Shown in pieces: positions 20,998 to 30,077 of a stretch of DNA of 63,273 bases (its first letter is position 1; every line of letters starts with the position of its first letter). The notes below the pieces were generated by a model. The model was given only the letters and a program-made list of their open reading frames with translations, did no database searches and was not told the DNA's origin. This DNA comes from Nymphaea colorata (taxonomy: Eukaryota; Streptophyta; Magnoliopsida; Nymphaeales; Nymphaeaceae): NCBI RefSeq assembly GCF_008831285.2, contig NW_022205198.1, forward strand, positions 1-63,273, in the 5' to 3' direction. The translations under genes were made by a program, and so were the position numbers.

Positions 20998-22117
20998 AAG
21001 ACGCCTGCCTCATGATCATCGTCTGAAATATGCAGTAGGCTGGTAGCATTCTTCTTGGTCTCATCCTGTGCTACGATGACTTGCCACATTATTTGAAGAA
21101 TTGTTTTGTATATTGCTGCATTTATCGAAAGGATTAAGTGACAGGAAGGCCTGAGTTGGTCATGCAATGGGTGGGACATGGATTGACCAAAAGAAAGGAG
21201 TTGTGGAAGTGACAGCAGACCAATGGATTGATGATTTGATAAACGGTGCATGATTAAAGAAACTGAAGAAGGGGAACTAGAAAAACAGTAAAAGAACAAT
21301 TGCCGAAGGAGAAGCATGGTATAACTGCGAGAGAAATGAAAAACTGTTTTACTTGTTACACTTGTGAGTGCTCCTTTGTTGTCGCACCAAAAATTTGGAG
21401 CCTGTTGCAATGAGAAACCAAGTTCCTTAATCAATGATTGCAGCCACAGTAATTCAACTATTCCTTCGACCTGTGCCCTGTACTCTGTTTCTGTGTTAGA
21501 AAGAGCTACAGATTTTTGTTTGCATGATGGCCATGACACCATATTTTCTCCAAGGAAAACAACGCAACCTGAATTTGACTTTCAATCTGAAAAAAGAAGA
21601 AAGGAGAAAAAGATGACTCAAAAATTAACGTGGTTCGGAAAAATCCTACTCCATGACTCAGCCATCAATTCTTTGATGATCTGGTTCCCTTACTCAATAC
21701 GATTTTATACATAGTTTGGATGAATTCAAATTTGAATTCAGTCAACCGTTTTCAATCGGATTACAGCCTCTCGCCTTGATTCTCTCCTTTTGTTCAACGT
21801 CATCCTTAAATCTCTCATTTTTATCAAGATCCATTTTCCTCTCGTGCCCAATTTGTATCCCTGCAATATTGGTGGCACCTGATTTTATGGAATGATGAGC
21901 TGCTATGTTACCATGATCTGAGACGTCGGCACTGGCTGGTGGTGCGTTATCTTCTTGCCTGATTCGTTCCCCTTTAATATTGCTGATTTCTGATTTGGTG
22001 ACGTTAAGATTGTTGATTACTGATTTGGGGACGTTACCATGAGCTGGTGCATTAGATGTGTTATCACTTTCATGCGCACAACCTGCCCAGTCGGCATCAG
22101 TGAAGGCATGTAAAACT
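20998..22117 (-). pseudogene. copia RNase H relic interrupted by a solo LTR
   Basis: On the minus strand the copia RNase H core begins LHAFTDADWAGC at 22117-22082. It is interrupted by the insertion at 21570-22078 and resumes as VVFLGENMVSWPSCKQKSVA, LSNTETEYRA and FWCDNKGALTSV, fading after about 21300. The residues normally between DWAGC and VFLGEN are missing, so there was a deletion as well as the insertion. A stop lies just upstream of LHAFTDADW, and no RT domain was found further upstream. Retroelement debris, not functional. Confidence 0.75.
21570..22078 (-). mobile_element. solo LTR, 509 bp, with 5-bp TSD
   Basis: On the minus strand it starts TGCGCATGAAAG and ends AAGTCAAATTCA (TG...CA). 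It is flanked by CAACC (plus strand) at 21565-21569 and 22079-22083. Near its 3' end on the minus strand are a TATA-like GTATAAAATC and TTCCGAACCACGTTAA, a motif common near the 3' end of plant copia LTRs. It sits inside the RNase H relic. About 111 codons remain open from its 5' end, continuous with the host frame to a TGA near 21746; I read this as chance read-through. Confidence 0.8.
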
Positions 22118-22149
22118 TATTTTTATTGATGTTACCAATATCAAGAGGG

Positions 22150-22345
22150 CAGAACGCATCAGAGCTGCATGGGCTGTTTGCAGCAGATTTTTAGAAGGTT
22201 TTGAGTACAGCATTAAGTGGAATAACATTTTCTCTCTCCTAGGGTTGCGGTTGTGCCCCTAGGTTAGAGCTTCTCCGTGGTTTTTCACCTCTCTTTGAGG
22301 TTTTTCACGTATATTGTGTGTTCCTTCTCTTTCTCTCCATCTTGG
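22150..22345 (+). mobile_element. copia LTR 3'-end fragment
   Basis: GCTTCTCCGTGGTTTTTCAC, GAGGTTTTTCACGTATATTG and the TGTGTTCC tail match the usual 3' portion of plant copia LTRs. No TG start or target duplication was found. Confidence 0.4.
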
Positions 22346-22360
22346 TGTGTGTTTCTACAG

Positions 22361-22595
22361 GTAGGACAACAGTTGGGTTAGGCAGTGTGTTACAGCCATG
22401 TCTTCAGTTTGATTCTTGGAGGGTGCTATCCTAATGGTATTGAGGAACAATGTTGATTTTGAGATTAGGGGTGCCATTATGAGTTCAACTTGACTGGTTC
22501 TTGTCTCCTCCCACACCCACCTTTTCTCCCCTCCTTTTAGATTTCTCTACTTTTACTCTCTCTCTCTCTCTTTCTCTCTCTATTTATATATTAAG
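22361..22595 (+). mobile_element. tRNA-derived SINE, copy 1
   Basis: The head GTAGGACAACAGTTGGGTTA with AGTTTGATTCTTGG 40 bp on (22405-22418) looks like pol III A and B boxes. The body GGTATTGAGGAACAATG...CTTTTCTCCCCTCC ends in a CT run and TTTATATATTAA. It is nearly identical to 54554-54795, with related heads at 42795 and 43086. No target duplication was found, because the copies share longer flanks. Confidence 0.6.
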
Positions 22596-22689
22596 CAAAA
22601 AAAGCTCCCATTTTGCTTGGCCCAAAATCATTCGACTTCACCAAGGCCAACATTAAGGTGCAATACCCAAGATCCTTATCATTGGGACA

Positions 22690-23224
22690 ACACTTAGACT
22701 CCCTAAAGTCTATTGATAGTGGCCCCTCTTTTTTTTTCCAGACAGTCATTCATTTTTTTTAAGAAATTATTTGTTTTAAATTTTTAATGGCATCTCAACA
22801 TTAATCATTTTTCTTACTTTAAAACATTAAAAAAATCAAATACCAATAATTTTACAAATATGTCATATTGTTATAAGAGAAATTATCGCTATAGTGAGAA
22901 TATAATATACATGATGGGTATTATTGAATGTCTTAGAATGAGAACGTAAATCAAATTGTTGAGAGATCAGTGAGTCCTTATGGTTTCTTATTTGTCTAAT
23001 ATGTGGCTTATAGCTAGAGTATTTCTTCTTTTTCAACAAAACCTGATTAGCTAAATTTAAATTTCATTTCACAAGGTAGAGTAGCTAAATTGCATTTGAT
23101 GTCCATTTGTAATAACCTATACAAAATCGACCATTTGCAATTCAATCTGTCCCCACATATCAAGACTGATGGGCCAACGAAAACCGAGTAAGAGGAAAAG
23201 AGGAAGGAGTTCAACATCTTCAGG
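22690..23224. other. intergenic stretch, nothing recognised
   Basis: AT-rich sequence without coding similarity. The short segment just before it (22610-22680, ATTCGACTTCACCAAGGCCA) is also found after the SINEs at 43345 and 54830. Confidence 0.5.
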
Positions 23225-23572
23225 GTATTCATACAAACTCAAGCAAAAAACACAATTGTGAAATGAATTTAATCCAAACCATCAATCTGTAAAGAAAACA
23301 CGGTGACAAGAGCATCATTTTTATTACAATAGACCAACGGTATTCGTATAAACTAAAGCAAGAAAAGACAGTTGTGATATGAATTTAATCCATAATATCC
23401 ACCAGTAAAAAAGACAAAGACACGAGAACATCACTTTCTTTATGATAGACAACAGTATTCATACAAACTCAAGCAAGAAAAAACAGTTGAAATGAATTTA
23501 ATCCAGAGCATCCAGCAGTCACAAAGACAGTGATAAGAGAATAATTTTATCTACTATAGACCAAACATTATC
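23225..23572. repeat. three tandem units of 115 bp
   Basis: GTATTCATACAAACTCAAGC or variant starts at 23225, 23340 and 23455. Each unit continues with ATGAATTTAATCC and an ACAAGAGCATCA-like block. Units differ by scattered substitutions, so the array is old. Confidence 0.85.
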
Positions 23573-24715
23573 GATTATATATTTTCAGGCTCATTCCCCT
23601 TTTAATGATTATTCTCAATTTCTAGGGAAACTTTCCAAGATACATGTAAATATTTTACACGTCCAGTGACAAATGGATATGCTCCAGTGCTGAAATCTAT
23701 AAAATTTTAAAAGATTCTTGAAATCTGATTTGTGGATGAAATATTCTATAGTTATAATTAAAAAGCAAGCTGCCAACTGGGAACCTTATATGACACACCA
23801 CAAAGTATGCACACAAAGGTAACAATCTAACAGAAACTTTCTGCTGTGTAATGAAAGGCCATGAGTTTTTTGATGGCCGCATTATAAAAGAAGGTGACGT
23901 TTACAGCATGAGCTGTTTGTTTTGTTAGACACCATTTTACTTCTTGTGGTAGTAAGTGATAATTCTTGTAGCATCTTTTTTTCTATTCTGTTCAGCTAAA
24001 AGGAAAGACTTCAAAGCTCCTTTTTTTTTCAATTGGTGAAAACTATAGAACAAAGGGCATAAAGTTCTTTTTAACCCTTACGTAGAGGGTTGCTAAGAGA
24101 TCTCAAAGATGAAGCTAGGAATTTTTCGTTGTAGGAACCAAACTGTTGTTTCTAAATTTTTACAGAACCAGAAATATATTTATATTACTTTATTTTATAC
24201 TGGATAAACTAAAATATCTAAAAATTTTAAAATAATTTTTTTTATTTTTTTAAAATCCAAGAAGAAATACAGCCCTACCAGGCCCCCTTGCCTCCAGTAC
24301 TCCCTCTGTCTATTTTGTTGGTCAAAGCCTTTGGTCCCCATGACTAAGGGTTGCTCTTTGAGAACGAAAAGTGAAAAAAAGAAGAAGAAAAATTTGGCAT
24401 ATTTTTAGAATTAAAATTTACAAAAAAAAAAAAATCGCCCCCACCATTTCAAGGTTGGACACATCTGATTATGGACCTGATTTTGAACTTTAGCTAGTAA
24501 AAAAGCATTGTGCCATTGCTAATCAAATTTGTGTAACTTTATGTTTTATAACATATTCAGGCCCGAGTCCACTTTATGATAGGAGATCCAACCCGATTAT
24601 GTCTATAATTGGGATCACATGCTTCTTGGATCCAAATTCAGTTTTGAAAAGTAGTGACTACTTCTCAATCCCAAGTCCTCCCTGAATCCAAACCACTGAC
24701 ATCCATAGTTGCGCA
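23573..24715. other. intergenic stretch with a decayed MITE
   Basis: No gene is seen. About 24115-24305 (GCTAGGAATTTTTCGTTGTAGG ... GCCCTACCAGGCCCCCTTGC) resembles the inner part of the MITE at 18066, but its terminal repeats are lost. Confidence 0.4.
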
Positions 24716-25101
24716 TAGGGATGCCTATATATCTGCTTTTGATAGAAAATCTAATCGATCTGTTTCGAACAAATCGGATATGAAAAAGAGAAACATATCC
24801 TATTAAAAAGTAGGATTGAATTCAGCTTTAATAATTAGCTTCCAATCAGATTTTCAGATATACATAAACATCCGGTTGGATTTGGATATGGATTTGAATC
24901 AGATTTGTTATTAAGCAAATATCCTATATCTAATGTTCTTACATTTTGAAAATAGGTCAAATTCAGTTCAAAATTCATATTTTGATATGAATATGAAAAT
25001 TATATTCAAATCAAATTCAGTTTGTGAAATGGGATTCCAGATTTGGATTTAGATACGGATAATGGTAAATCCAATTTGACTATGATCCATTGACATGCCT
25101 A
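24716..25101. mobile_element. hAT-like element with TAGGGATG ... CATGCCTA ends
   Basis: The left end TAGGGATGCCTATATATC and the right end GATCCATTGACATGCCTA are inverted relatives. The body is rich in GGATTTGGATATGGATTTG-type phrases. The flanks GTTGCGCA / ATTGTGGT are at best a decayed TSD (CpG to TpG changes). No ORF. Confidence 0.55.
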
Positions 25102-25309
25102 ATTGTGGTTGAAGGGGTACCTTTGTCCTTCCTTCCTTTCTTTCTCCTTTGGCAGCTTCTATGACAAGTAGTGAGATAGTTGGGTCTGCCACATGTTTTC
25201 ATCATTCTTTTCTTTTTCCAGTTTTCCCTTACATGCTTCTCTCGGAACAATGGCAGAAACATGTGGTGGCTGGTGTGGGCCAGCTGCCAACACCAACCCA
25301 TTAAAATTT

Positions 25310-25525
25310 GCTTTGAAACAATGAATACATTCTACATTTATACAAAGAATTATAACTTACACAAACACCATCTTTTAGTGCATTTTATTTTCGCTCTAAG
25401 AAAGTGTGTCCAACGACTATAGCTTATGTGAACAACATAATGTAAGTTGTTACTCTTCATTGAAATTCTCTAACCCTTATAGACATGCAATGTGCACTCG
25501 ATTGCAGCTCTCTATAAGCTAGCAA
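25310..25525 (+). promoter_or_regulatory. duplicated terpene synthase promoter, outer copy
   Basis: Segments TAGACATGCAATGTGCACTC, GATTGCAGCTC, TATAAGCTAGCAAATCATG and CACAAACACCATCTTTTAG are colinear with 25950-26075. There, GCAGCTCTATATAAACTAGC precedes the terpene synthase leader. The TATA box here is degraded to CTCTATAAGC. No coding exon follows it, so it is the remnant of a second, lost gene copy or of promoter duplication. Confidence 0.6.
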
Positions 25526-25542
25526 ATCATGTTCATAATATT

Positions 25543-25870
25543 GTTGAAACAACAAGTTGTACCACTTAAAGGTGAAGGGGTGCAATTACTCAAATACATG
25601 TAAAAAATAAACATGGTTTTCGATAAAAATGGTTTTAAGTGGTGAACATTAGCTAATAAGTGTTGGATTATAATGCATATCAAAAACATGAAGAAAGAAT
25701 GCATTTGTTGAGATGGCAAGTTGAACCACTTAAAGGTGAAGGGGTGCAATTACTCAAATACTTGTAAAAAATAAACCAGGTCTTTAATAAAAATGGTTTT
25801 AAGTGGCGAACATTAGCTAATAAGTGTCGGATTATAATGCAAATCAAAAACATGAAGAAAGAATGCATTC
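25543..25870. repeat. 164-bp tandem duplication
   Basis: Units start at 25543 and 25707. ACCACTTAAAGGTGAAGGGG, TGGTTTTAAGTGG and CATGAAGAAAGAATGCATT are shared at equal spacing. It lies between the two promoter copies. Confidence 0.9.
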
Positions 25871-25924
25871 TATCTATAAAAGAATTGTACCAAATAATTA
25901 TGGCTTGGGCAAGTGTCATAGTTT

Positions 25925-26149
25925 AATGCTTTCTATTTATATACAAAGAAAAAAACATTAAACATTTATAGCTTACGCAAACACCATATTTTAAGAGATT
26001 GAACCTAATTAAAATTCTCTAACCATTATAGACACGCAATGCACACTCGGATGCAGCTCTATATAAACTAGCAAACCAATCCTGAGCTAAGTCATCCGAG
26101 AGGCAGTGAAAGCATTCAGCATTCAACAACAAATACACACACTGTTCTA
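25925..26149 (+). promoter_or_regulatory. terpene synthase promoter
   Basis: CTCTATATAAACTAGC at about 26050 is a good TATA box, about 100 bp before the first in-frame ATG (26150). The transcript would start near 26080. The block is duplicated at 25310-25525. Confidence 0.55.
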
Positions 26150-27485
26150 ATGGCTGTCATCTTGTTTCCCTTTCTACTCCTTTCGTTATTTCCCCCAAGT
26201 TTGCTCCTAATAGCAAGGCTGGGTTCAAGCCATGGAGCACCACCCTTGTGAGATGTGAGCCAAGGGCTGAGGGCTGTGGTAGGTCTGCTGCTCAAAGGAG
26301 GCCTTCCAGATACCAGCCAAGTACATGGAACTATGACTTCATCCAGTCCATTACCAGCGCAACATCAGTAATTTTCCATACCTTTGATCTGACTATTATT
26401 TTTTTTTATTTTGGTATTATGATGTGATCCTAATTCAAAGACATGAAAATGAAAGCAGATCGAAACACAAAGGACCAGAGTTGAAGAATTGATAAGAGAA
26501 GTCCGACAACTTATAACATCTACAACTGAGCAAGTGTCTCAGTTGGAGCTCATCGATTCACTCGAACGTTTAGGTGTAGCCTATCACTTTGAGAGTGAGG
26601 TCAGGCGATCACTAGATGCCATATGCATGATCACTAGAGGATTTGAGGACCTCTACTCTTCTTCACTTCGGTTCATAATTCTGAGGCAACATGGCTATAA
26701 TGTTTCTGCAGGTTTACATATAAAGTATATAAACATTCGTTAATTCCAAAATATTGACTCAAATCTTTCTTCTACTCTTCACATCATCACATTAGTATAT
26801 TAGCTTCACTTTCTAATTGACTTGGTTGAAGCAAGGTGGCACTGTGCCCGACAGACACCAAGGCTAGAGGAATATCTGAGCAAAACATCTGGGCAGCCAT
26901 GACCGGCCCTATTCTCCTCCCTACCTACTTCTTACTCTCCCAAAACATTGAGGAACAAGCAATCCAGCAGCTATTGTCTGAGTCGAACATCATCAACTTG
27001 TCATCGATGATAGTACGTCTCTCGGCTGACCTCCAGATATCTGGGGTTAGTTTAGTGTATTTTCTGCTGGTTAACTAGTATTAGCTTCCGAGTTGACAAT
27101 GTTTTTGTTCTGTTTTTCTGTTTTGATTGGCTGATGATCTTCTCTTTATATATTGAACACTTGATCGAAGGTGGGATTTGGGAGAGGGTACCTGCCTAGA
27201 TCGGTCCAGATTTATATGAACGAGGCAAGGCTAGCAGAGGAGCAAGCATGGCAGCACATAAGGAACTTGCTAAGGGATGCATGGAGGAAGCTGAACAGGG
27301 AGCTGCTCTCTGCTCAGCAGCAGCAGCAACAGACCACCTTCTCTCGTTCCTTCATGAATGTGGCTCTCAACATTGCGAGGGTCTCCCAGTGCATGTACTA
27401 CTATGAAGATGGCATCAGTGTCTTGGAGCATGAGTCCATGGACCATATCTACTCTCTCATTGCCGAGCGCATCCAGACTACCTAA
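26150..27485 (+). pseudogene. terpene synthase (TPS-b-like) lacking its catalytic core
   Basis: Exon 1 (26150-26367) encodes a Ser/Lys/Arg-rich plastid-type leader followed by RRPSRYQPSTW, the RR(X8)W motif of cyclic monoterpene synthases (26296-26328), and NYDFIQSI. The ATG frame (MAVILFPFLL) and the RR(X8)W frame differ, so there is a frameshift in the leader. Exon 2 (26459-26711) reads IETQRTRVEELIREVRQLI ... SLERLGVAYHFESEV. The following exons with the main alpha-domain helices and DDxxD are absent. Next is the penultimate exon (26836-27045), with a frameshift after PRLEEYL, then AAMTGPILLPTYFLL and RLSADLQISG, where RLxDDLxTxxxE (the second metal site) is usual. The last exon (27171-27485) is GYLPRSVQIYMNE ... 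VSQCMYYYEDG and stop. No metal-binding site survives, so it cannot be an active cyclase. Confidence 0.88.
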
Positions 27486-27610
27486 GCAAGTCACCAGTGT
27501 CGCTGTTTCCCACTCTATCAACCATGTTGGTGCCCATTAACCGAATCCTACTTATGATGCTATGTATGATGAAGTAATAAAATGGGTACATTAATAAATT
27601 AAATTCAGTA

Positions 27611-27622
27611 CTCTCTCTCTCT

Positions 27623-27657
<35 letters not shown>
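27611..27657. repeat. (CT)n microsatellite
   Basis: A CTCTCT run just after the terpene synthase 3' end; it gives the poly-RE minus-strand frame. Confidence 0.95.
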
Positions 27658-27659
<2 letters not shown>

Positions 27660-27724
27660 ACATGTATACACACATTCATAATTTCCTTTATATCTCTACA
27701 CCTCATAAAGCACTTCTTCTGGTC

Positions 27725-27925
27725 ATCTCTAAAGATTTGGAACCATCCTCCTTTAGTCAAGCCATTAAGCATCAATGTTGGTGTGACGCCATGGCTGCTG
27801 AATTTAAAGCACCAGAAGAGAATGAAACATGAGATTTGGTGCATACTCTAAAAAATGTAAAACCCATGGGGAATAAGTGGGTTTACTGAATTAAATACAA
27901 TTCTAAAGTGAGTGCGTAGAATGAT
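27725..27925 (+). pseudogene. copia reverse transcriptase N-terminal scrap
   Basis: DLEPSSFSQAIKHQCWCDAM, AAEFKAPEENET, stop, DLVHTLKNVKPMGNKWVY, stop, IKYNSK. The order EPxxFxQA..W..AM..E..AL..NxTWxLV..K..GxKWVYxIK is the start of the copia RT domain. Two TGG to TGA changes (Trp to stop) break it. It is about 200 bp only, with no LTRs nearby. Confidence 0.75.
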
Positions 27926-27991
27926 CCAAGGCTTTCTTACCTTGTTCCATGAAGTTAAAGAATCCTTCTCCCTTTTGCCAAGCTCAAGCCT

Positions 27992-28200
27992 TCAGCTGTC
28001 GTCTAGACCTTTATCGCCCTTGTTGCTAGAAAAGGGCTTGTGACCTGAATCCTTGAGGGCCACCGGCAATAGTTCCAGCTTCCTCTGGAGGTTGATGAGA
28101 TCGTCTTTGGCATTCAAGATGAGGCCGACCTTTTCTTTCAATAAACTGGTGATGGCTTCCAAAATAACAGAAAGAGCACTTCTGCAAGTACATCCATACT
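27992..28200 (-). pseudogene. CC-NLR N-terminal (Rx_N-type) fragment 1
   Basis: The minus-strand frame from a stop at about 28200 reads SALSVILEAITSLLKEKVG, LILNAKDDLINLQRKLELL and PVALKDSG, ending TGA at 27992-27994. The LNAKDDLxxLQRxL helix is characteristic of the N-terminal coiled coil of plant CC-NLR resistance proteins. It parallels 50232-50444 (YILNAKDDLKKLQRILK), and the two share upstream flanks (TTCTTGGTAGA..., GCAGAGGAA). No EDVID, NB-ARC or LRR follows. Confidence 0.65.
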
Positions 28201-28700
28201 AACGCCAACCTCCCCTGTTTCTTGGTAGACGGGAAGAGCAGAGGAAAAGAATCAGAAGTGGAGAAATTAGGCAAATTAAGGAACAGATCAAACTTACAAA
28301 GGTGAGCAAGTGGGCATGCGCCCCTCTAATTAGATCCACTGCTGCCGTGGTGGAGAGTACATAAATACAACAAGACTCTTGCCTTCTTTTAACTCAGAAA
28401 ATTAAATTTCTCAAGTTGCTGAGTTTATGAGAGAATAAATGTTCAAGGGTCCATTTGTTGGCCTCCAATCAGAAGCTTTACCGATTTGGACTATGGTGAG
28501 CCCCATATATTTTTTCTGCTAAAAAAATATGGGAAAAATGTCTCAATCCCAATCTTCTACACTTCCCTTTTCTCACGTTTGCAGGTTTCTTTTTCTAGGG
28601 TTTTCATCTATCCTATTTTATTATGTAAAAAATTTGGATGTGTGATCTTGTTTTTCTTTTCTTTTCTCAAAATCACAAAGCTTATTTAGATACCAGGCTT
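28201..28700. repeat. repeated NLR 5' flank
   Basis: Pieces recur upstream of the second NLR fragment and elsewhere. TTCTTGGTAGA and GGGCAGAGGAA are near 50450-50480. The TACACTTCC...CTCACGTTTG...TTATGTAAAAAATTTGGATG block resembles 57545-57625. The GTGGGTCCATTTAATTAGCTCCACC-like motif also occurs near 41005, 50545 and 62715. No gene in itself. Confidence 0.45.
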
Positions 28701-30077
28701 GGGCAATTTATGGGTCTTGCATCAAGGACTGGATAATAAGATACAACTCTAACCTTCTGCCCAAAATTGCTGACCCAAGATGGGAACGGGAGAGAGGAAT
28801 GGATATGTATATTACTGGATGTTAAAAATATTTTCTTCCAATACAACCTAACTATTAACATATTGTCTTAAAATTAAGTAATTTGGTATATATCCAATTG
28901 GATAGTAAATTCAAAATAAAACAAAGCTGAATTTATATATCTAAATCCAAATTTAAATATCTGAGTCCAATGCATAGTTAAAATCGGAGTTTGAATATAC
29001 ATCAAATCCAAAGTTATTACAACTAAAAATGTTCTCAAAGTTCTAGATCTGGACCCAGTTCAAAGTAATTGTGTTTTCATATACAACAACCATCTTTTAT
29101 ATTTTTATGATGTAATCTTCTCACCCACCATTTTGCATAGGGCTAAGTTTATAAAATTCCTCAGTGCCTTGTGTTGCCCTTTAGTTTATAAAGGAGCTAG
29201 AGGGTGTTTGGCAATAGGGACACTTTGTGAGTGTCCCATCGATCTACAGCAAAATTATAGAAGGTTCATTGGACACTAGAGCTATCGTTTCATGAACCTT
29301 TATCAAATTTCTGGACAGATTCATGGAACCTTTACAATCAATGCTACCCCTTAAAGGAACACATTGCTTACGTGCACTTATTCATTATTTATTAAAATAT
29401 GAGAACGACATTTTTCAATTAATAAATTTGTTTCCACAACAATTTAAGAGCAACAAGTATTTCCTAATCAACGTTCTAATAGTTTGAAAATTCTTAGAAG
29501 GTGTAATCACCCCATGTTTTCTAAAATTCAATATTTATCATTTTTCAAACATTTCATGATAGCAACTGCCTTGGCCCCTGCCCCACTTCCAACTGTATAA
29601 CAAACATGGCCACACACCCACCAAATGGGTGTCGCTTGCAAAAATACACCCTCCATCGCCACCGTCTCCACTAGGAGTGGACAAATCCTGCATTTCTTCA
29701 CCACTCGCACTGCCCAGTTCTTTCTCTTCACCATGTCTTCCAAGGTTATCTGAAGATCTCGGACATGAAAAGGACCTGAGGCAGAAGACGAAATTTTAGA
29801 AGTGCCGCAGCTGTTGTCGCAGGGGGCATTCCAGGCGTGACTTTCTCTGGAGCGCGTTTTTGACTGGAGGCGATCCAGAGGTTGAGTAAGGTGGCATTGG
29901 ATTCGGGCACGTGTTTAGTATTTTTGATCCAATTTTCAGATTTTTGGGACAATCCTGTGAAGAGATACGAAATTTACAAGTGCCACAGGTTTCTCAAGGT
30001 CCATGTGACCTCCTGCTACAGAGAGACTCGTCTGCGACCCAGACTGTCTTCAGCTGGGAATCCGCAGTGCCAATATT
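28701..30077. other. intergenic stretch before the copia relic
   Basis: No gene is recognised. About 28860-29060 has the ATCCAATTGGAT / CTAAATCCAAATTTAAATATC texture of the TAGGGATG hAT-like family but lacks ends. A copy of the LTR that starts at 34150 was not found here, nor a TGGTATCAGAGC primer-binding site, so the copia element has lost its 5' LTR. Confidence 0.5.

Noticed and set aside
22361-22420. A functional tRNA gene
   Set aside because: Only A/B-box-like words are present; no acceptor-stem pairing or cloverleaf could be drawn, and the copies at 43086 and 54554 show it to be a SINE.
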